From the NCBI RefSeq assembly GCF_030272615.1, contig NC_081406.1, positions 165,647,521 to 165,711,520 of the forward strand: a DNA stretch of 64,000 bases, read 5' to 3'. The translations under genes were made by a program, and so were the position numbers. Source of the DNA: Cryptomeria japonica. Lineage: Eukaryota > Streptophyta > Pinopsida > Cupressales > Cupressaceae. Numbering within the stretch: the stretch's first letter is position 1; every line of letters starts with the position of its first letter. Shown piece by piece: positions 37,003 to 48,145 of the stretch. The notes below the pieces were generated by a model. That model saw nothing but the letters and a program-made list of their open reading frames with translations. It had not been told where the DNA came from and made no database searches.

Positions 37003-38736
37003 TGTTGCTCTTTGGTACTTTTGTCCTCGATGACAAGAAAGAAAAAAGGTGATGTGTTGGCATACACGGACATACTGACTTGGCTGACGTGTTAAGTGTT
37101 TTTAAAACATGTTCTTTGGAGCCATGTTGGTGACACGATAGCTCTGACTTTGCATTTATGTTAATGACATTTTTGGTTTAAAATTGCTACGGTTTAAAGG
37201 GCATATTTCCCATGATACTTATTGTATCGAACAAGTTAATGTTTTTCTTGGAAGTTGCATTTGGCGTTTCATTTGTTTTGGTTTGGAGTCCGTCAAACCC
37301 TAACGCCGTGTGAGTCACAGTGCCGCTGGAGCTACAGAGCTCGAATCAGTTACAGAGAATGGTGCGAACAATGGTTTCATTCAAAAGATTAACGGTTGAC
37401 TGGTTAGTTTATTTGTTCAGTTTGCGTTTAACAGGTATGGTTCTTGAAACACATGATTTAAGAGATTCTGTTTACCTTGGTTCGAATTTTTTAGTTATGC
37501 AAAATAAAAATAAGGAAGTGGTTGTGCTTTATTTTTGTTTTTCATGACTGGGAAATTAAAATGTCTTCCGTTTCTACTGTTTCCGTTGCACAGTTAGAAT
37601 CAGTTATTTGTTTTTCAGTTTACAAATCTTGTAAGTTAACAGGTTATTTAAGATGAAAACGGGATTCTTTCTGGGTGTGCATAAAAACAGATTGACAAAT
37701 CAGTCTGTGAGAAGAAAAACGGAGAAACACAGTGCCATAGTTTGAGTGTGAACAAAGTTCTAACATTAAAACAGAGAAATACAGTGCCGTGTTTTGAGTG
37801 TGAACAAAGTGGAAGCGTTAAACAGTGCCGTAGTTTAACAGAACCAGCCGAGGGTTTCTTGAGAATCAATACTCTGTTTTTGTTACAGAGTATATGAGGC
37901 TTCATTGAATTGAAACCATATTATTCAGTGTTTATTGATTTGAAATCATACAGTACAGAGTATTTGAGGTTTTATTTGATTTGAAATCGTATTGTTCAGG
38001 GTTTGTTGATTTGAAATCATACTGTTCAGAGTATATGAGATTTTATTGATTTGAAACTATATTTTCAGAGATTGGATAGTGTTGAAGAATATTATTGCAA
38101 AATTTTCATATGTACAGACTGATAAAAATATTCTCGCTCCAATCCCTGATGGTTTTGTGACTGCAAGAATAAAGTGCATGCATAAAATCACCAGTGGTTG
38201 TAGCTCGAGTTGAAATATACATTGATAAGAAGAGGGGTTGGTGCTCCTTGAGGCCTTGTGGTTTCTAAAACATGTGAACTGAGTTGGTGCTCTTTTTGAA
38301 TTAACATAAGGGATCTTCCGAGTGGTTTTTCTACCCCAAGAGGGTTTTCCACTCATGCAAAATATTGTGTTATGTTGCATTGTCGTGTTTCATTCTGTTT
38401 ACTAGTGTATGCTCTGATACATCATATTCTAGTCCTCTTTATCTCATACTCTGTTTAGTTGGATATATGTAATGCAATATTGAAAGTATTTTTAATGTTT
38501 CAAGTTTGTGTAATATTTTTAATACCATTTTGTTAAACAAGGTCTGAATCAGATGTTTTAGTTGGTTCAATGGTATACTTTATGCTGCATTAATGTACTC
38601 CTTCAAAGTGTTAAGTCTCAGCCATCTGTTCACACTGTGAATTAAAATTGTCAAGGTCCATAAAAGTATAACTCGTTAAAATTTTGTCACACTCTGATTC
38701 ACCCCCCCCCTCTCAGAGTGTTTTCCACTTCCAACA
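37003..38736 (+). repeat. 5' LTR of Copia element 3
   Basis: The 1734-bp LTR starts TGTTGCTCTTTGG and ends CACTTCCAACA. It contains ORFs duplicated exactly in the 3' LTR, which are not genes. A C9 tract and CTCTCAGAGTG lie near the end. Confidence 0.95.
37884..38070. repeat. Short tandem units inside the element 3 LTR
   Basis: About four diverged units of roughly 40 bp share GATTTGAAATCATACTGTTC and AGAGTATATGAG phrases. The same block lies at 45255-45441 in the 3' LTR. It could be a regulatory repeat of the LTR. Confidence 0.65.
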
Positions 38737-38738
38737 AG

Positions 38739-38750
38739 TGGTATCAGAGC
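38739..38750 (+). other. Primer-binding site of Copia element 3
   Basis: TGGTATCAGAGC, two bases after the 5' LTR, matches the initiator tRNA-Met primer site. Confidence 0.93.
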
Positions 38751-38796
38751 ATAGGGTCCCTCATATAGGTCTGTCCTAGGGATTGTTCCTGGTCAC

Positions 38797-41700
38797 TTGG
38801 AAGTTTGTTTTATGGCTCAAACTCAGGAAGGTGCTTCACTTTCAAGAGCTCCTCTTTTTGATGGAACTGATTATGTGTTCTGGAAAATTAGGATGGAAAC
38901 TTATCTCATTTCAGTTGATCTTAATGTGTGGAATATTGTGATCACAAAATATACAGTTCCTTCTATTATTCCTACTGATCCTGATGATAAAACTAAGTAT
39001 GAGTTAAATGCCAGAGCTAAGCATGCTCTCTTATGTGGTCTCACTAAAGATGTTTTTGTTAAAGTCATGCATTGTTCTTCTGCTTATGATATTTGGAAAA
39101 AACTTGAAACCATTTATCAAGGGGATGCTAAGGTTAAGGAGTCTAAAATCCTTACACTCAAAAATCAGTTTGAATCCTTAAGAATGAAAGAAGATGAAAC
39201 AGTAGCAAGTTATTTTCTTAGAGTTGATGAAATAGTTAATTCCAGAAAGGGTCTTGGTGAAGATGTTGAAGAAAAGGAGGTTGTCAATAAAGTGATTAGA
39301 ACCTTGTTACCCAAGTTTGAAACTAAGGTTTCAACCTTAGAAGAAAAGAAAAGTTTTTCTACCATGACACTTGATAATCTTCAAAGCATTCTTACTGCCT
39401 ATGAGATGAGGATAGGTAATAATCCTTCTTCTTCAAAAGAAACAGCTTTTAAAGTAGAAAAGAAAGAAGAACCTGATAGTGACTCTGAACTTTCAGATGC
39501 TATAGAAGCCCTTTTTGTTAGAAAACTAAAAAAGAAATATAAGGGAAAATTACCTTTTAAGTGCTTTAATTGTGGCAAAGCTGGACACTTTGCTGCTCAA
39601 TGTCCTCTAAGTGATCAAAACAGTGAAGAGGAAAAACCAGAAAAATTCTACAAAAAGAAAATGTGGAATCCTAAAAGGAGATTTAATACCTTCAAGAAAA
39701 AGAAGAGTCTTTTTACTAAAGAAGACTCTGGAAATGAATCAGATGATTCACCTTGTGAAGGTGATGAAACTCTATTTATGGCAGAATTAGAAGATGTAAC
39801 TAGCAAAACAGAAAATGAATTTGAAGATCTAGATCAAGGAGAAATAGATCTTGAAGGAGAATTGTTGTGTGCCTTAAAAGAAATAAAGAGGTTAAAGAAA
39901 CTTGCAGCCTCACATGAAAATTCAAATCAGATTTTACAAGTTGAGTTAAATGATGCAAATTTAGTGACTTCAAACTTGAAGTCCCTTCTTGAAGAAAGAG
40001 AAAAGAAAATTGAAACATTAGAACAACAGTCCACAAAACTTCAAAAACAAATTGAACAGTATGAAAGTACAATACATCTAAATGATATCTTGAGCAAGCA
40101 AAAATTGCATAAAGATTTGGCTGGTTTAGGGTTTGATAAAGCTGAATCATCAAGACAGAACACTAAGCCTGCAACTAGAAAATCATTTCAGACTTATAAC
40201 AGAACAAAACCTTTTAGGTTTGGCTTCTTTTATGGATACTGTTTCTATTGCAATAGGTTTGGTCATAAGGTTAATACTTGCAGATTTCTGCAGCAAAGAT
40301 CTCCTATGGTTGGGTACAATCAAGGATATGACTTTCCAAAAACAGTAAAGTGTAATAAGTGTAACACTTTTGGGCATACTACTATACAGTGCAAAACAAA
40401 GGCAAGTCCTAATAAAATATGGAAACCTAAGTTTGTAACTGGTATTGAGCAATCAATGATAGTGCAAACTGCATTTTTCTCAAATAAGAAATCTTTATGG
40501 GTGTTGGACAGTGGCTGTTCACACCATATGACAGGAGATAGAAATAAATTTCTGCATCTTGAAGACTTTAATGGTGGCTTTGTATGCTTTGGGGATAATT
40601 CAGGAGCTTATGTTCGAGGTAAAGGTACATTATTGCTAAATGATGATACTCCTATTCATGATGTGTACTTTGTTGAAGGGTTAAAGCACAATTTATTGAG
40701 TGTCAGTCAAATTTGTGATAGTGGTTACAGTGTATCTTTTAGCTCTCAAGACTGTACTATCAAAAATAAATCTGGTAAAACTGTTGCTGCTGGTTTGAGA
40801 ACAATTGGCAATGTCTATAGTCTTCTTGATTCCACTGACTATGAGAATAATGAAGGCATTTGTCTTATGGGTCAAATAGAAGAAAATTGGTTATGGCATA
40901 AACGCCTAGGACATATAAATTTTGACAATCTGGTTAGAATCAGTAAAAATCAGAATGTTAGAGGTTTGCCTATTTTGAATAAACCATTCAATTCAGTTTG
41001 TAAAGCATGTTTGAAAGGAAAGCAAACAAAAGTGTCTTTCAAACCTAAAGAACATTCTTCTACTAGACCATTACAGCTTGTTCACACAGACTTATGTGGT
41101 CCTACAAGGACACAGTCTATAAATGGTGAAAAATATTTTATGCTTTTTGTTGATGACTATACCAGAATGGTATGGGTCACTTTCCTTAAACACAAATCTG
41201 AAGCATTTGATAGGTTTAAGATTTTCAGAAAAATGGTTGAACGAGAATCTGATCTAAAGTTGAAATGCTTGAGATCAGACAAGGGTGGTGAATTCACTTC
41301 ACAAGAATTCATTGATTACTGTGAAAGACATGGTATTAAGAGACAATATGCTGCTACTCGTACACCTCAACAAAATGGAGTAGTTGAGAGAAAAAATAGA
41401 ACAGTCAAAGAAATGGCTCGCACAATGCTTAATGAGGCAAATCTACCAGACAGATATTGGAAAGAAGCTGTACACACAGCTGTTTACATTTTGAATCGTG
41501 TTCAAATCAGGGTAAAATCTACCTTTACTCCTTATGAACTTTGGTATGGAAAAGCTGCTTCTATCAAATATTTCAAGATTTTTGGTGCAAAATGTTATCT
41601 AAAAAGAGATGAAGAAAATCTAGGAAATTTTGAGCCTAAAACTGATGAGGGTATCTTTCTTGGATACTCTACTCATAGCAAAGCATATAGATGTTTCAAT

Positions 41701-41994
41701 AATAGACTGAATAAAATTGTTGAAACAATAAATGTAAGGTTTGATGAACAATTTTTGTTAAGTAATGATTTGCAGGGTATTGAGGAAGAGGAAATTACTT
41801 TAACAAAGGTTGATCAAGTTCCTAAACCTGCAGAAACAGAAAAGAAAAATGATTCATCAAGTTCTGATGAAGAAAATACAGAGAATTCAAATGCAGAGAC
41901 AGGTACTCTTCATTATACACCCTCAAAAATTATAACAAAGAGACATCCTCAAAGTCAAGTTATTGGCAAAATAGATGCAGGTATTTTTGACTAG
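38797..41994 (+). CDS. Copia Gag, protease and integrase polyprotein (element 3, 5' part)
   Basis: The frame is 1065 residues. The likely start is the second methionine (MAQTQEG, at 38812), only about 60 bp after the primer site. The Gag core spans roughly residues 20-210. CCHC knuckles sit at 256-269 ([14 protein letters not shown]), 482-495 ([14 protein letters not shown]) and 519-532 ([14 protein letters not shown]). A Glu/Lys-rich probable coiled coil lies between the first two, about 350-430. The aspartic protease DSG is at 571. Integrase has H701, H706, C735 and C738, then D765, D828 and E864 (35 residues between the last two), all intact. The frame ends at 41994, 20 bases past the start of the next frame. 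The stop follows a T run near 41980, where a one-base indel would explain the shift. Confidence 0.93.
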   Translation: MEVCFMAQTQEGASLSRAPLFDGTDYVFWKIRMETYLISVDLNVWNIVITKYTVPSIIPTDPDDKTKYELNARAKHALLCGLTKDVFVKVMHCSSAYDIWKKLETIYQGDAKVKESKILTLKNQFESLRMKEDETVASYFLRVDEIVNSRKGLGEDVEEKEVVNKVIRTLLPKFETKVSTLEEKKSFSTMTLDNLQSILTAYEMRIGNNPSSSKETAFKVEKKEEPDSDSELSDAIEALFVRKLKKKYKGKLPFKCFNCGKAGHFAAQCPLSDQNSEEEKPEKFYKKKMWNPKRRFNTFKKKKSLFTKEDSGNESDDSPCEGDETLFMAELEDVTSKTENEFEDLDQGEIDLEGELLCALKEIKRLKKLAASHENSNQILQVELNDANLVTSNLKSLLEEREKKIETLEQQSTKLQKQIEQYESTIHLNDILSKQKLHKDLAGLGFDKAESSRQNTKPATRKSFQTYNRTKPFRFGFFYGYCFYCNRFGHKVNTCRFLQQRSPMVGYNQGYDFPKTVKCNKCNTFGHTTIQCKTKASPNKIWKPKFVTGIEQSMIVQTAFFSNKKSLWVLDSGCSHHMTGDRNKFLHLEDFNGGFVCFGDNSGAYVRGKGTLLLNDDTPIHDVYFVEGLKHNLLSVSQICDSGYSVSFSSQDCTIKNKSGKTVAAGLRTIGNVYSLLDSTDYENNEGICLMGQIEENWLWHKRLGHINFDNLVRISKNQNVRGLPILNKPFNSVCKACLKGKQTKVSFKPKEHSSTRPLQLVHTDLCGPTRTQSINGEKYFMLFVDDYTRMVWVTFLKHKSEAFDRFKIFRKMVERESDLKLKCLRSDKGGEFTSQEFIDYCERHGIKRQYAATRTPQQNGVVERKNRTVKEMARTMLNEANLPDRYWKEAVHTAVYILNRVQIRVKSTFTPYELWYGKAASIKYFKIFGAKCYLKRDEENLGNFEPKTDEGIFLGYSTHSKAYRCFNNRLNKIVETINVRFDEQFLLSNDLQGIEEEEITLTKVDQVPKPAETEKKNDSSSSDEENTENSNAETGTLHYTPSKIITKRHPQSQVIGKIDAGIFD

Positions 41995-43603
41995 GAGAAG
42001 GGCAAAAACAACTGAACAAGCTCAATTGGCTGAACATTTTTGTTTGATAACTGATTTTGAACCCAAAAATGTTTCTGATGCTTTATCTGATGAATGTTGG
42101 TTAAATGCAATGAAAGATGAAATCAGTCAAATAGAGAAAAACCAAACTTGGGAATTAGTACCTAGGCCAGATGATAAGAATGTGATAGGAGGCAAATGGA
42201 TTTTTAGAAATAAGCTTGATGAATCTGGGAAGGTTGTTAGAAATAAAGCTCGTTTTGTGTGTAAAGGTTATGCTCAGCAGGAAGGAATAGATTTTGGAGA
42301 AACATTCGCACCAGTAGCTAGATTAGAATCAATCAGAATTTTTCTTGCATACTCTTGCTTTAAAAAATTTAAAGTTTATCAGATGGATGTAAAAACTGCC
42401 TTTCTGAATGGTTATCTTGATGAAGAAGTGTATATGGAACAGCCGGAAGGTTTTGAAATTGCAGGCAAATCTGATTGTGTATACAGATTAAAGAAAGCAC
42501 TCTATGGCCTTAAACAGGCTCCAAGAGCTTGGTACTCTAGACTGGATAATCATCTTAAAGCAAATGGTTTCACTAGAGGTGCTGTAGATAGCAACTTATA
42601 TGTTAAACTTGAAGGTAATGATGTCCTAGTAGTTGTAATATATGTAGACGATATCATTTTTGGCTGTAATAATGACTCTTTATCCAAAAAGTTCTCTAAA
42701 ATCATGGAATCTGAGTTTGAAATGTCTATGTTTGGGGAACTGAGTTTCTTTCTTGGTCTTCAAGTGTTACAACTTCAGCAAGGTATCTTCTTGTCACAAA
42801 CTAAATATGCCAAAGAGATGATTAGAAAATTTAATATGACAGATTGTAAACCAGTCAGCACTCCAATGGAAACAGGCTGTAAATTGATCAAATCAGATGA
42901 CTCACCTGCAGTAAATCAATCTGAGTACAGGTCAATGATAGGAAGTCTATTATATTTAACTGCATCTCGACCAGATTTAATGTTTGCAGTATGTCTAGTC
43001 TCTCGCTTTCAATCTGCACCTAAACAATCTCATTTGAATGCTGTAAAACGAATCTTTAGATATGTTCAAGGCACACTAGATTATGGTCTTTGGTATCCTC
43101 GCAATAATGACTTCACTCTTGTGGGTTTCACTGATTCTGATTGGGCTGGTTGTCTCGATGATCGTAAAAGCACCAGTGGAGCTGCCTTCTTTCTTGGTGA
43201 TTGTCTTGTTGCTTGGCACAGTAAAAAACAAGATTGTGTCACTCTATCCACCGCAGAGTCAGAATACATAGCAGCCACTGCTTGTTGCACACAACTGATA
43301 TGGATGTCTCATCAAATTACTGATATGGGTATTTCTACTATTAAGCCCATTTCAATCTATTGTGACAATACTAGTGCAATTGATCTTTCAAAAAATCCTA
43401 TTATGCACTCTCGTACTAAACATGTTGCCATTAAACTTCATTTTTTACGAGATCAGGTGTTGGCTAATGAGTTTCAATTGGTGTTTGTTCCTTCACAAGC
43501 CCAAGTTGCTGACATTTTTACAAAAGCCTTATCTAAAGAAGTTTTTGAACGATTAAGGGATAGATTGGGAGTATTTTCTCAATCTGCTCTTGTCTTCACC
43601 TAA
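41975..43603 (+). CDS. Copia reverse transcriptase and RNase H (element 3, 3' part)
   Basis: The frame of 542 residues has no functional start of its own. Its first residues overlap the end of the integrase frame in another phase, so expression would need a frameshift or an intact sister copy. Reverse transcriptase motifs are intact: [12 protein letters not shown] with aspartate near 138, [17 protein letters not shown] and YVDD at 223-226. RNase H follows, with [13 protein letters not shown] (aspartate near 387), TAESEYIA near 427 and YCDNTSAI near 464, then the conserved [15 protein letters not shown] end. It stops at 43603, just before a GAGGGGGAG tract. The domains are those of a normal Copia Pol, and only the junction is broken. 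Confidence 0.93.
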   Translation: MQVFLTRRRAKTTEQAQLAEHFCLITDFEPKNVSDALSDECWLNAMKDEISQIEKNQTWELVPRPDDKNVIGGKWIFRNKLDESGKVVRNKARFVCKGYAQQEGIDFGETFAPVARLESIRIFLAYSCFKKFKVYQMDVKTAFLNGYLDEEVYMEQPEGFEIAGKSDCVYRLKKALYGLKQAPRAWYSRLDNHLKANGFTRGAVDSNLYVKLEGNDVLVVVIYVDDIIFGCNNDSLSKKFSKIMESEFEMSMFGELSFFLGLQVLQLQQGIFLSQTKYAKEMIRKFNMTDCKPVSTPMETGCKLIKSDDSPAVNQSEYRSMIGSLLYLTASRPDLMFAVCLVSRFQSAPKQSHLNAVKRIFRYVQGTLDYGLWYPRNNDFTLVGFTDSDWAGCLDDRKSTSGAAFFLGDCLVAWHSKKQDCVTLSTAESEYIAATACCTQLIWMSHQITDMGISTIKPISIYCDNTSAIDLSKNPIMHSRTKHVAIKLHFLRDQVLANEFQLVFVPSQAQVADIFTKALSKEVFERLRDRLGVFSQSALVFT

Positions 43604-43612
43604 AGAATACTT

Positions 43613-43689
43613 TGAGGGGGAGTGTTGCTCTGTTGCTCTCTTCTTTCCTTTTGTCCTTGTATTGAAAAAAAAGAAAAAAAGGGGGAGAA
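43613..43689 (+). other. Upstream polypurine tracts and LTR-start-like junction in element 3
   Basis: GAGGGGGAG (ending 43622) is followed at once by TGTTGCTCTGTTGCTC, which resembles the LTR start TGTTGCTC. A second tract of A and G (43665-43689, ending GGGGGAGAA) follows 40 bp later. Both precede the real polypurine tract by about 700 bp. Confidence 0.6.
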
Positions 43690-43692
43690 TTT

Positions 43693-44010
43693 GGTATTTG
43701 GTTATACAGTATTTATTTGGTTATACAGTATTTCATTTTTTTTGCAACAGTGAGTAACATTGGTATACAGTGACAGATTGGTATTTGGTTATACAGTATT
43801 GGTATACAGTGACAGATTGGTATTTGGTTATACAGTATTTCATTTTTTTTGCAACAGTGAGTATACAGTGACTATACAGTGACAGATTGTACAGTTTGGT
43901 ATTTGTGTTTTTTTTTGGCATGTTTGACAGTATACAGTGACAGTATTTCATGTTTGACAGTATACAGTGATAAATTTTTCATTTTTGACAGTATACAGTG
44001 ATAGATTGGA
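43693..44010. repeat. TACAGT-rich tandem repeats between pol and 3' LTR
   Basis: Short units such as GGTATTTGGTTATACAGTAT and TATACAGTGACAGATTGG recur many times in irregular order. No ORF of interest spans them, and no env-like gene is present in this spacer. Confidence 0.75.
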
Positions 44011-44361
44011 TATTGTGACATTGGATATTGGCATTTTACAGACTTGGCATGTTATTGGCATTTCATTGGCATTACAGTGATATTACAGTGACAATTGACT
44101 TTTCAGGCATTGGAATTTCATTACAGTGGCACAAGCATTTTGGGTATTTCAGTTCAGTATTCTTGTTTGATTCAGATTGGGAGTTCATTATTTACAGAAT
44201 TGCAAGTTCAGAGAATGTTTTTTTTACGACAAAGTTCAGTGGTGATGTATATTGCATTTGTTGACAGTGGAATTTCTTGCATTGTTTTTGATCCTTTCAG
44301 ATGATGGCATTTTTCGTGGCAATAATTGTTTAAGTTTTTTCTTTTTTTTGCCATCAAGGAC

Positions 44362-44373
44362 AAAGGGGGAGTT
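44362..44373 (+). other. Polypurine tract of Copia element 3
   Basis: AAAGGGGGAGTT lies directly before the 3' LTR start TGTTGCTCTTTGG. Confidence 0.88.
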
Positions 44374-46107
44374 TGTTGCTCTTTGGTACTTTTGTCCTCG
44401 ATGACAAGAAAGAAAAAAGGTGATGTGTTGGCATACACGGACATACTGACTTGGCTGACGTGTTAAGTGTTTTTAAAACATGTTCTTTGGAGCCATGTTG
44501 GTGACACGATAGCTCTGACTTTGCATTTATGTTAATGACATTTTTGGTTTAAAATTGCTACGGTTTAAAGGGCATATTCCCCATGATACTTATTGTATCG
44601 AACAAGTTAATGTTTTTCTTGGAAGTTGCATTTGGCGTTTCATTTGTTTTGGTTTGGAGTCCGTCAAACCCTAACGCCGTGTGAGTCACAGTGCCGCTGG
44701 AGCTACAGAGCTCGAATCAGTTACAGAGAATGGTGCGAACAATGGTTTCATTCAAAAGATTAACGGTTGACTGGTTAGTTTATTTGTTCAGTTTGCGTTT
44801 AACAGGTATGGTTCTTGAAACACATGATTTAAGAGATTCTGTTTACCTTGGTTCGAATTTTTTAGTTATGCAAAATAAAAATAAGGAAGTGGTTGTGCTT
44901 TATTTTTGTTTTTCATGACTGGGAAATTAAAATGTCTTCCGTTTCTACTGTTTCCGTTGCACAGTTAGAATCAGTTATTTGTTTTTCAGTTTACAAATCT
45001 TGTAAGTTAACAGGTTATTTAAGATGAAAACGGGATTCTTTCTGGGTGTGCATAAAAACAGATTGACAAATCAGTCTGTGAGAAGAAAAACGGAGAAACA
45101 CAGTGCCATAGTTTGAGTGTGAACAAAGTTCTAACATTAAAACAGAGAAATACAGTGCCGTGTTTTGAGTGTGAACAAAGTGGAAGCGTTAAACAGTGCC
45201 GTAGTTTAACAGAACCAGCCGAGGGTTTCTTGAGAATCAATACTCTGTTTTTGTTACAGAGTATATGAGGCTTCATTGAATTGAAACCATATTATTCAGT
45301 GTTTATTGATTTGAAATCATACAGTACAGAGTATTTGAGGTTTTATTTGATTTGAAATCGTATTGTTCAGGGTTTGTTGATTTGAAATCATACTGTTCAG
45401 AGTATATGAGATTTTATTGATTTGAAACTATATTTTCAGAGATTGGATAGTGTTGAAGAATATTATTGCAAAATTTTCATATGTACAGACTGATAAAAAT
45501 ATTCTCGCTCCAATCCCTGATGGTTTTGTGACTGCAAGAATAAAGTGCATGCATAAAATCACCAGTGGTTGTAGCTCGAGTTGAAATATACATTGATAAG
45601 AAGAGGGGTTGGTGCTCCTTGAGGCCTTGTGGTTTCTAAAACATGTGAACTGAGTTGGTGCTCTTTTTGAATTAACATAAGGGATCTTCCGAGTGGTTTT
45701 TCTACCCCAAGAGGGTTTTCCACTCATGCAAAATATTGTGTTATGTTGCATTGTCGTGTTTCATTCTGTTTACTAGTGTATGCTCTGATACATCATATTC
45801 TAGTCCTCTTTATCTCATACTCTGTTTAGTTGGATATATGTAATGCAATATTGAAAGTATTTTTAATGTTTCAAGTTTGTGTAATATTTTTAATACCATT
45901 TTGTTAAACAAGGTCTGAATCAGATGTTTTAGTTGGTTCAATGGTATACTTTATGCTGCATTAATGTACTCCTTCAAAGTGTTAAGTCTCAGCCATCTGT
46001 TCACACTGTGAATTAAAATTGTCAAGGTCCATAAAAGTATAACTCGTTAAAATTTTGTCACACTCTGATTCACCCCCCCCCTCTCAGAGTGTTTTCCACT
46101 TCCAACA
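44374..46107 (+). repeat. 3' LTR of Copia element 3
   Basis: This is a 1734-bp copy of 37003-38736, starting TGTTGCTC and ending CTTCCAACA. I noted a single base difference by eye. Confidence 0.95.
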
Positions 46108-46112
46108 CAAGC

Positions 46113-47640
46113 TGCCGTATAAACTCAAAAACAATTCTTAATCTGCATTCATATATGTTTTGGGTTAATTTGAACCGTTGATTTTCGAAAACCTATGGAT
46201 GGGATTAGTTGAATGGTCTTGCAACTTGTTTTATTGCTTCTCAGCCGTCGATCTGAGAAGTCCAGCAGCTCTTTCTCAGACAAAAGATGGTCGACATGGG
46301 GAAACCGATGAACAAAAGATATTTTTCGAGAGGTAAAATATTTTCTGCGCGTCATTATTGGCCTTTATGGAAAAAGCCAAACTCTGAAAAGTAAAATATA
46401 GTGAAGACAGAACAGAGTGAGTATTTCTCCAGTCGCATTGCATCGATACAGGTGTCAGTTTAGCTCTCTACCCATCTACAGGGTGCTATAAAGAAAGTTT
46501 TGTTTTCATGCTTGTGATAATAGTTATCCGCTTAAAGGGTTTCAGATGCAGCAAGCCTTAGGTAAAATGAATATTCCTTTTTCTCTATTATTTACAGTCT
46601 TATCAATTAATCCCTCTCCGCTCTGTTGTAACAGTTTATAGGGCGATCCTTTTTCTATTAAATAGTTTGTATTATAGATTTATTTTAGTCTACATATGTG
46701 CGTGGCTTCTAGATGGCAGATTTGTTTTCAAAAGTTACAGGAAATTTTAGCCGCTTGAAACATTTCCTTTTCAAAAGAATTATTGTGTGTTTATTCATTT
46801 TATTTTAACTACTTTTAGTAACTTATTTCTGTTATTACATCATTTTAAGAAAACATAATGAATGATAAATAAATAATAATAATACAGAGGGATGATTTGT
46901 GTACCGTTCATTCTGCTCATCTTACTCATCTTGCACTCTTTTTAATTTTTTAATAAATTACTTTGATTTGGAAAGGAACAAATACTCTTTTAATGCTGGG
47001 CAGCAGATTAATGTGCAGTGGGCCCACATGGGGTTGAGGTCTCACTGCTCGCTCCCTTAGTTCGGTTGCTCCCGCCAGTCTCTTTCTCTAATGTTTTCCA
47101 TACCTACCTTATGTTAAAATTAGTGTGTTTGCAGCCAAAGAAGACACGAGCTCATTCAATGCCCATTTTTAAGAGTGTAAATTTCCCTTGTGAAAAACTC
47201 TGTGATAAGATTTTAAATAATCTCTTTTGGGTCAATTTCTAATAAAATTTCAACATCAAATACAATATAGATAAACAAAAGTTTTACTAGGTAATAATGA
47301 ACCCCACGAACAGGTTTGTAGTTAGTGGTAGATAACAGATCCCCAAATGCTTACTGGGCTCATCTTCATTTGTTTTTCGAAAGAGTTTTCTATGTGATGA
47401 ATATAAATAAGACTTGCTGGGTTAAATTCACACTCGCTAACAGGGTTATCCCTTTATTTCTCAGTAGCAATGGAAAAAATTCTTGACTAATAATGTGGGG
47501 CATGGGATTTGTATTCTCTCATGTCACACGGTCAAGGATTTTGTTTTTCCTTGTGGTAGGTTTTAGTCTACAGGCTTTAGGGCTGGGAAGTGGCTATACA
47601 GTCACATAAAAAGCAAATTATATAGAAGGAAAAAGTCACA
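46113..47640. other. Unannotated stretch after Copia element 3
   Basis: No supported gene was found. A CCGTTGATTTTCG phrase (46174) and an 8-bp hairpin CTTCTCAG/CTGAGAAG (46236-46259) lie in a less AT-rich part up to 46560. A possible 5' splice site (CCTTAG-GTAAAA, 46556-46567) occurs without a recognisable exon. The ORF at 47018-47242 has no known motif. Confidence 0.3.
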
Positions 47641-48145
47641 TCGTATATGGTTTATGGTTTAAAGTTGAGGGTATAGAGTTTGGTATTGGATATATAAGGT
47701 TGAAGGTTTAGCATATAAGCTTTATGGTCTAGGGTTGAAGAATAGTTTAGGATTGAGGGTTTAAGATTGAGGGATAGCGTTTAGGGTTGATGGTATAAGG
47801 CATATGATTTAGGATTGAATGTATATAGTTGAGGGTTTATCATATAGGCTTTAGAGCCTAGGCTTGATGGATGGGATTTAGGTTTGAGGGAATAAGGTAT
47901 AGGGTTTAGTACTGACAGTATAGGGTTTATTGTTGATGGTTTATGGTTGATTGTATAGGGTTTATTGTTGAGGGTATATGGTTTATGCTTGATTGTATAA
48001 TGTTGATGGTTTAGCATATAGGCTATATAGGCTTTAAGGCCTAGGGTTCAAGGTTTAGGGCTTATGTTTGAGGGATGGGGTTTAAGGTTGATGCTATAAG
48101 GTATAGTGTTTGAGAGTATAAAATTTAGGGTTGAGGGTTTAGCTA
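47641..48145 (+). repeat. Degenerate telomere-like TTTAGGG block
   Basis: About 500 bp are built from variants of GGTTTAGGGTTGAGGGTATA, close to the plant telomere repeat TTTAGGG. A longer phrase (GGTTTAGCATATAGGCTTTA...GCCTAGGGTT) recurs near 47705, 47834 and 48008, suggesting higher-order units of roughly 130-175 bp. The minus-strand ORF at 47781-48017 (Asn/Pro/Tyr repeats) is a product of the repeat. Confidence 0.75.

Larger units (their letters stand above)
37003..46107 (+). mobile_element. Young Copia (Sirevirus-like) LTR retrotransposon, element 3
   Basis: This 9.1-kb element has two LTRs of exactly 1734 bp at a constant offset of 7371. I found only one substitution between them (T at 37208, C at 44579). 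It is flanked by CAAGC on both sides. The coding region is open in two long overlapping frames. The length, multiple zinc knuckles in a long Gag region, repeated polypurine tracts and tRNA-Met primer site fit the Sirevirus group. No env-like ORF follows pol. LTR near-identity indicates a recent insertion. Confidence 0.95.

Noticed and set aside
36852-37052. ORF that crosses the Copia element 3 insertion site, as a possible disrupted host gene
   Set aside because: Without the element the frame would extend only a few codons. It matches no family I recognise, and no splice sites or conserved motifs support it.
37320-38380. Three ORFs repeated exactly at 44691-45751
   Set aside because: They lie inside the two LTRs of Copia element 3 on mixed strands, and their duplication only reflects the LTRs.
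47781-48017. Minus-strand ORF with repeated Asn-Pro/Tyr motifs
   Set aside because: It is a direct product of the telomere-like tandem repeat.
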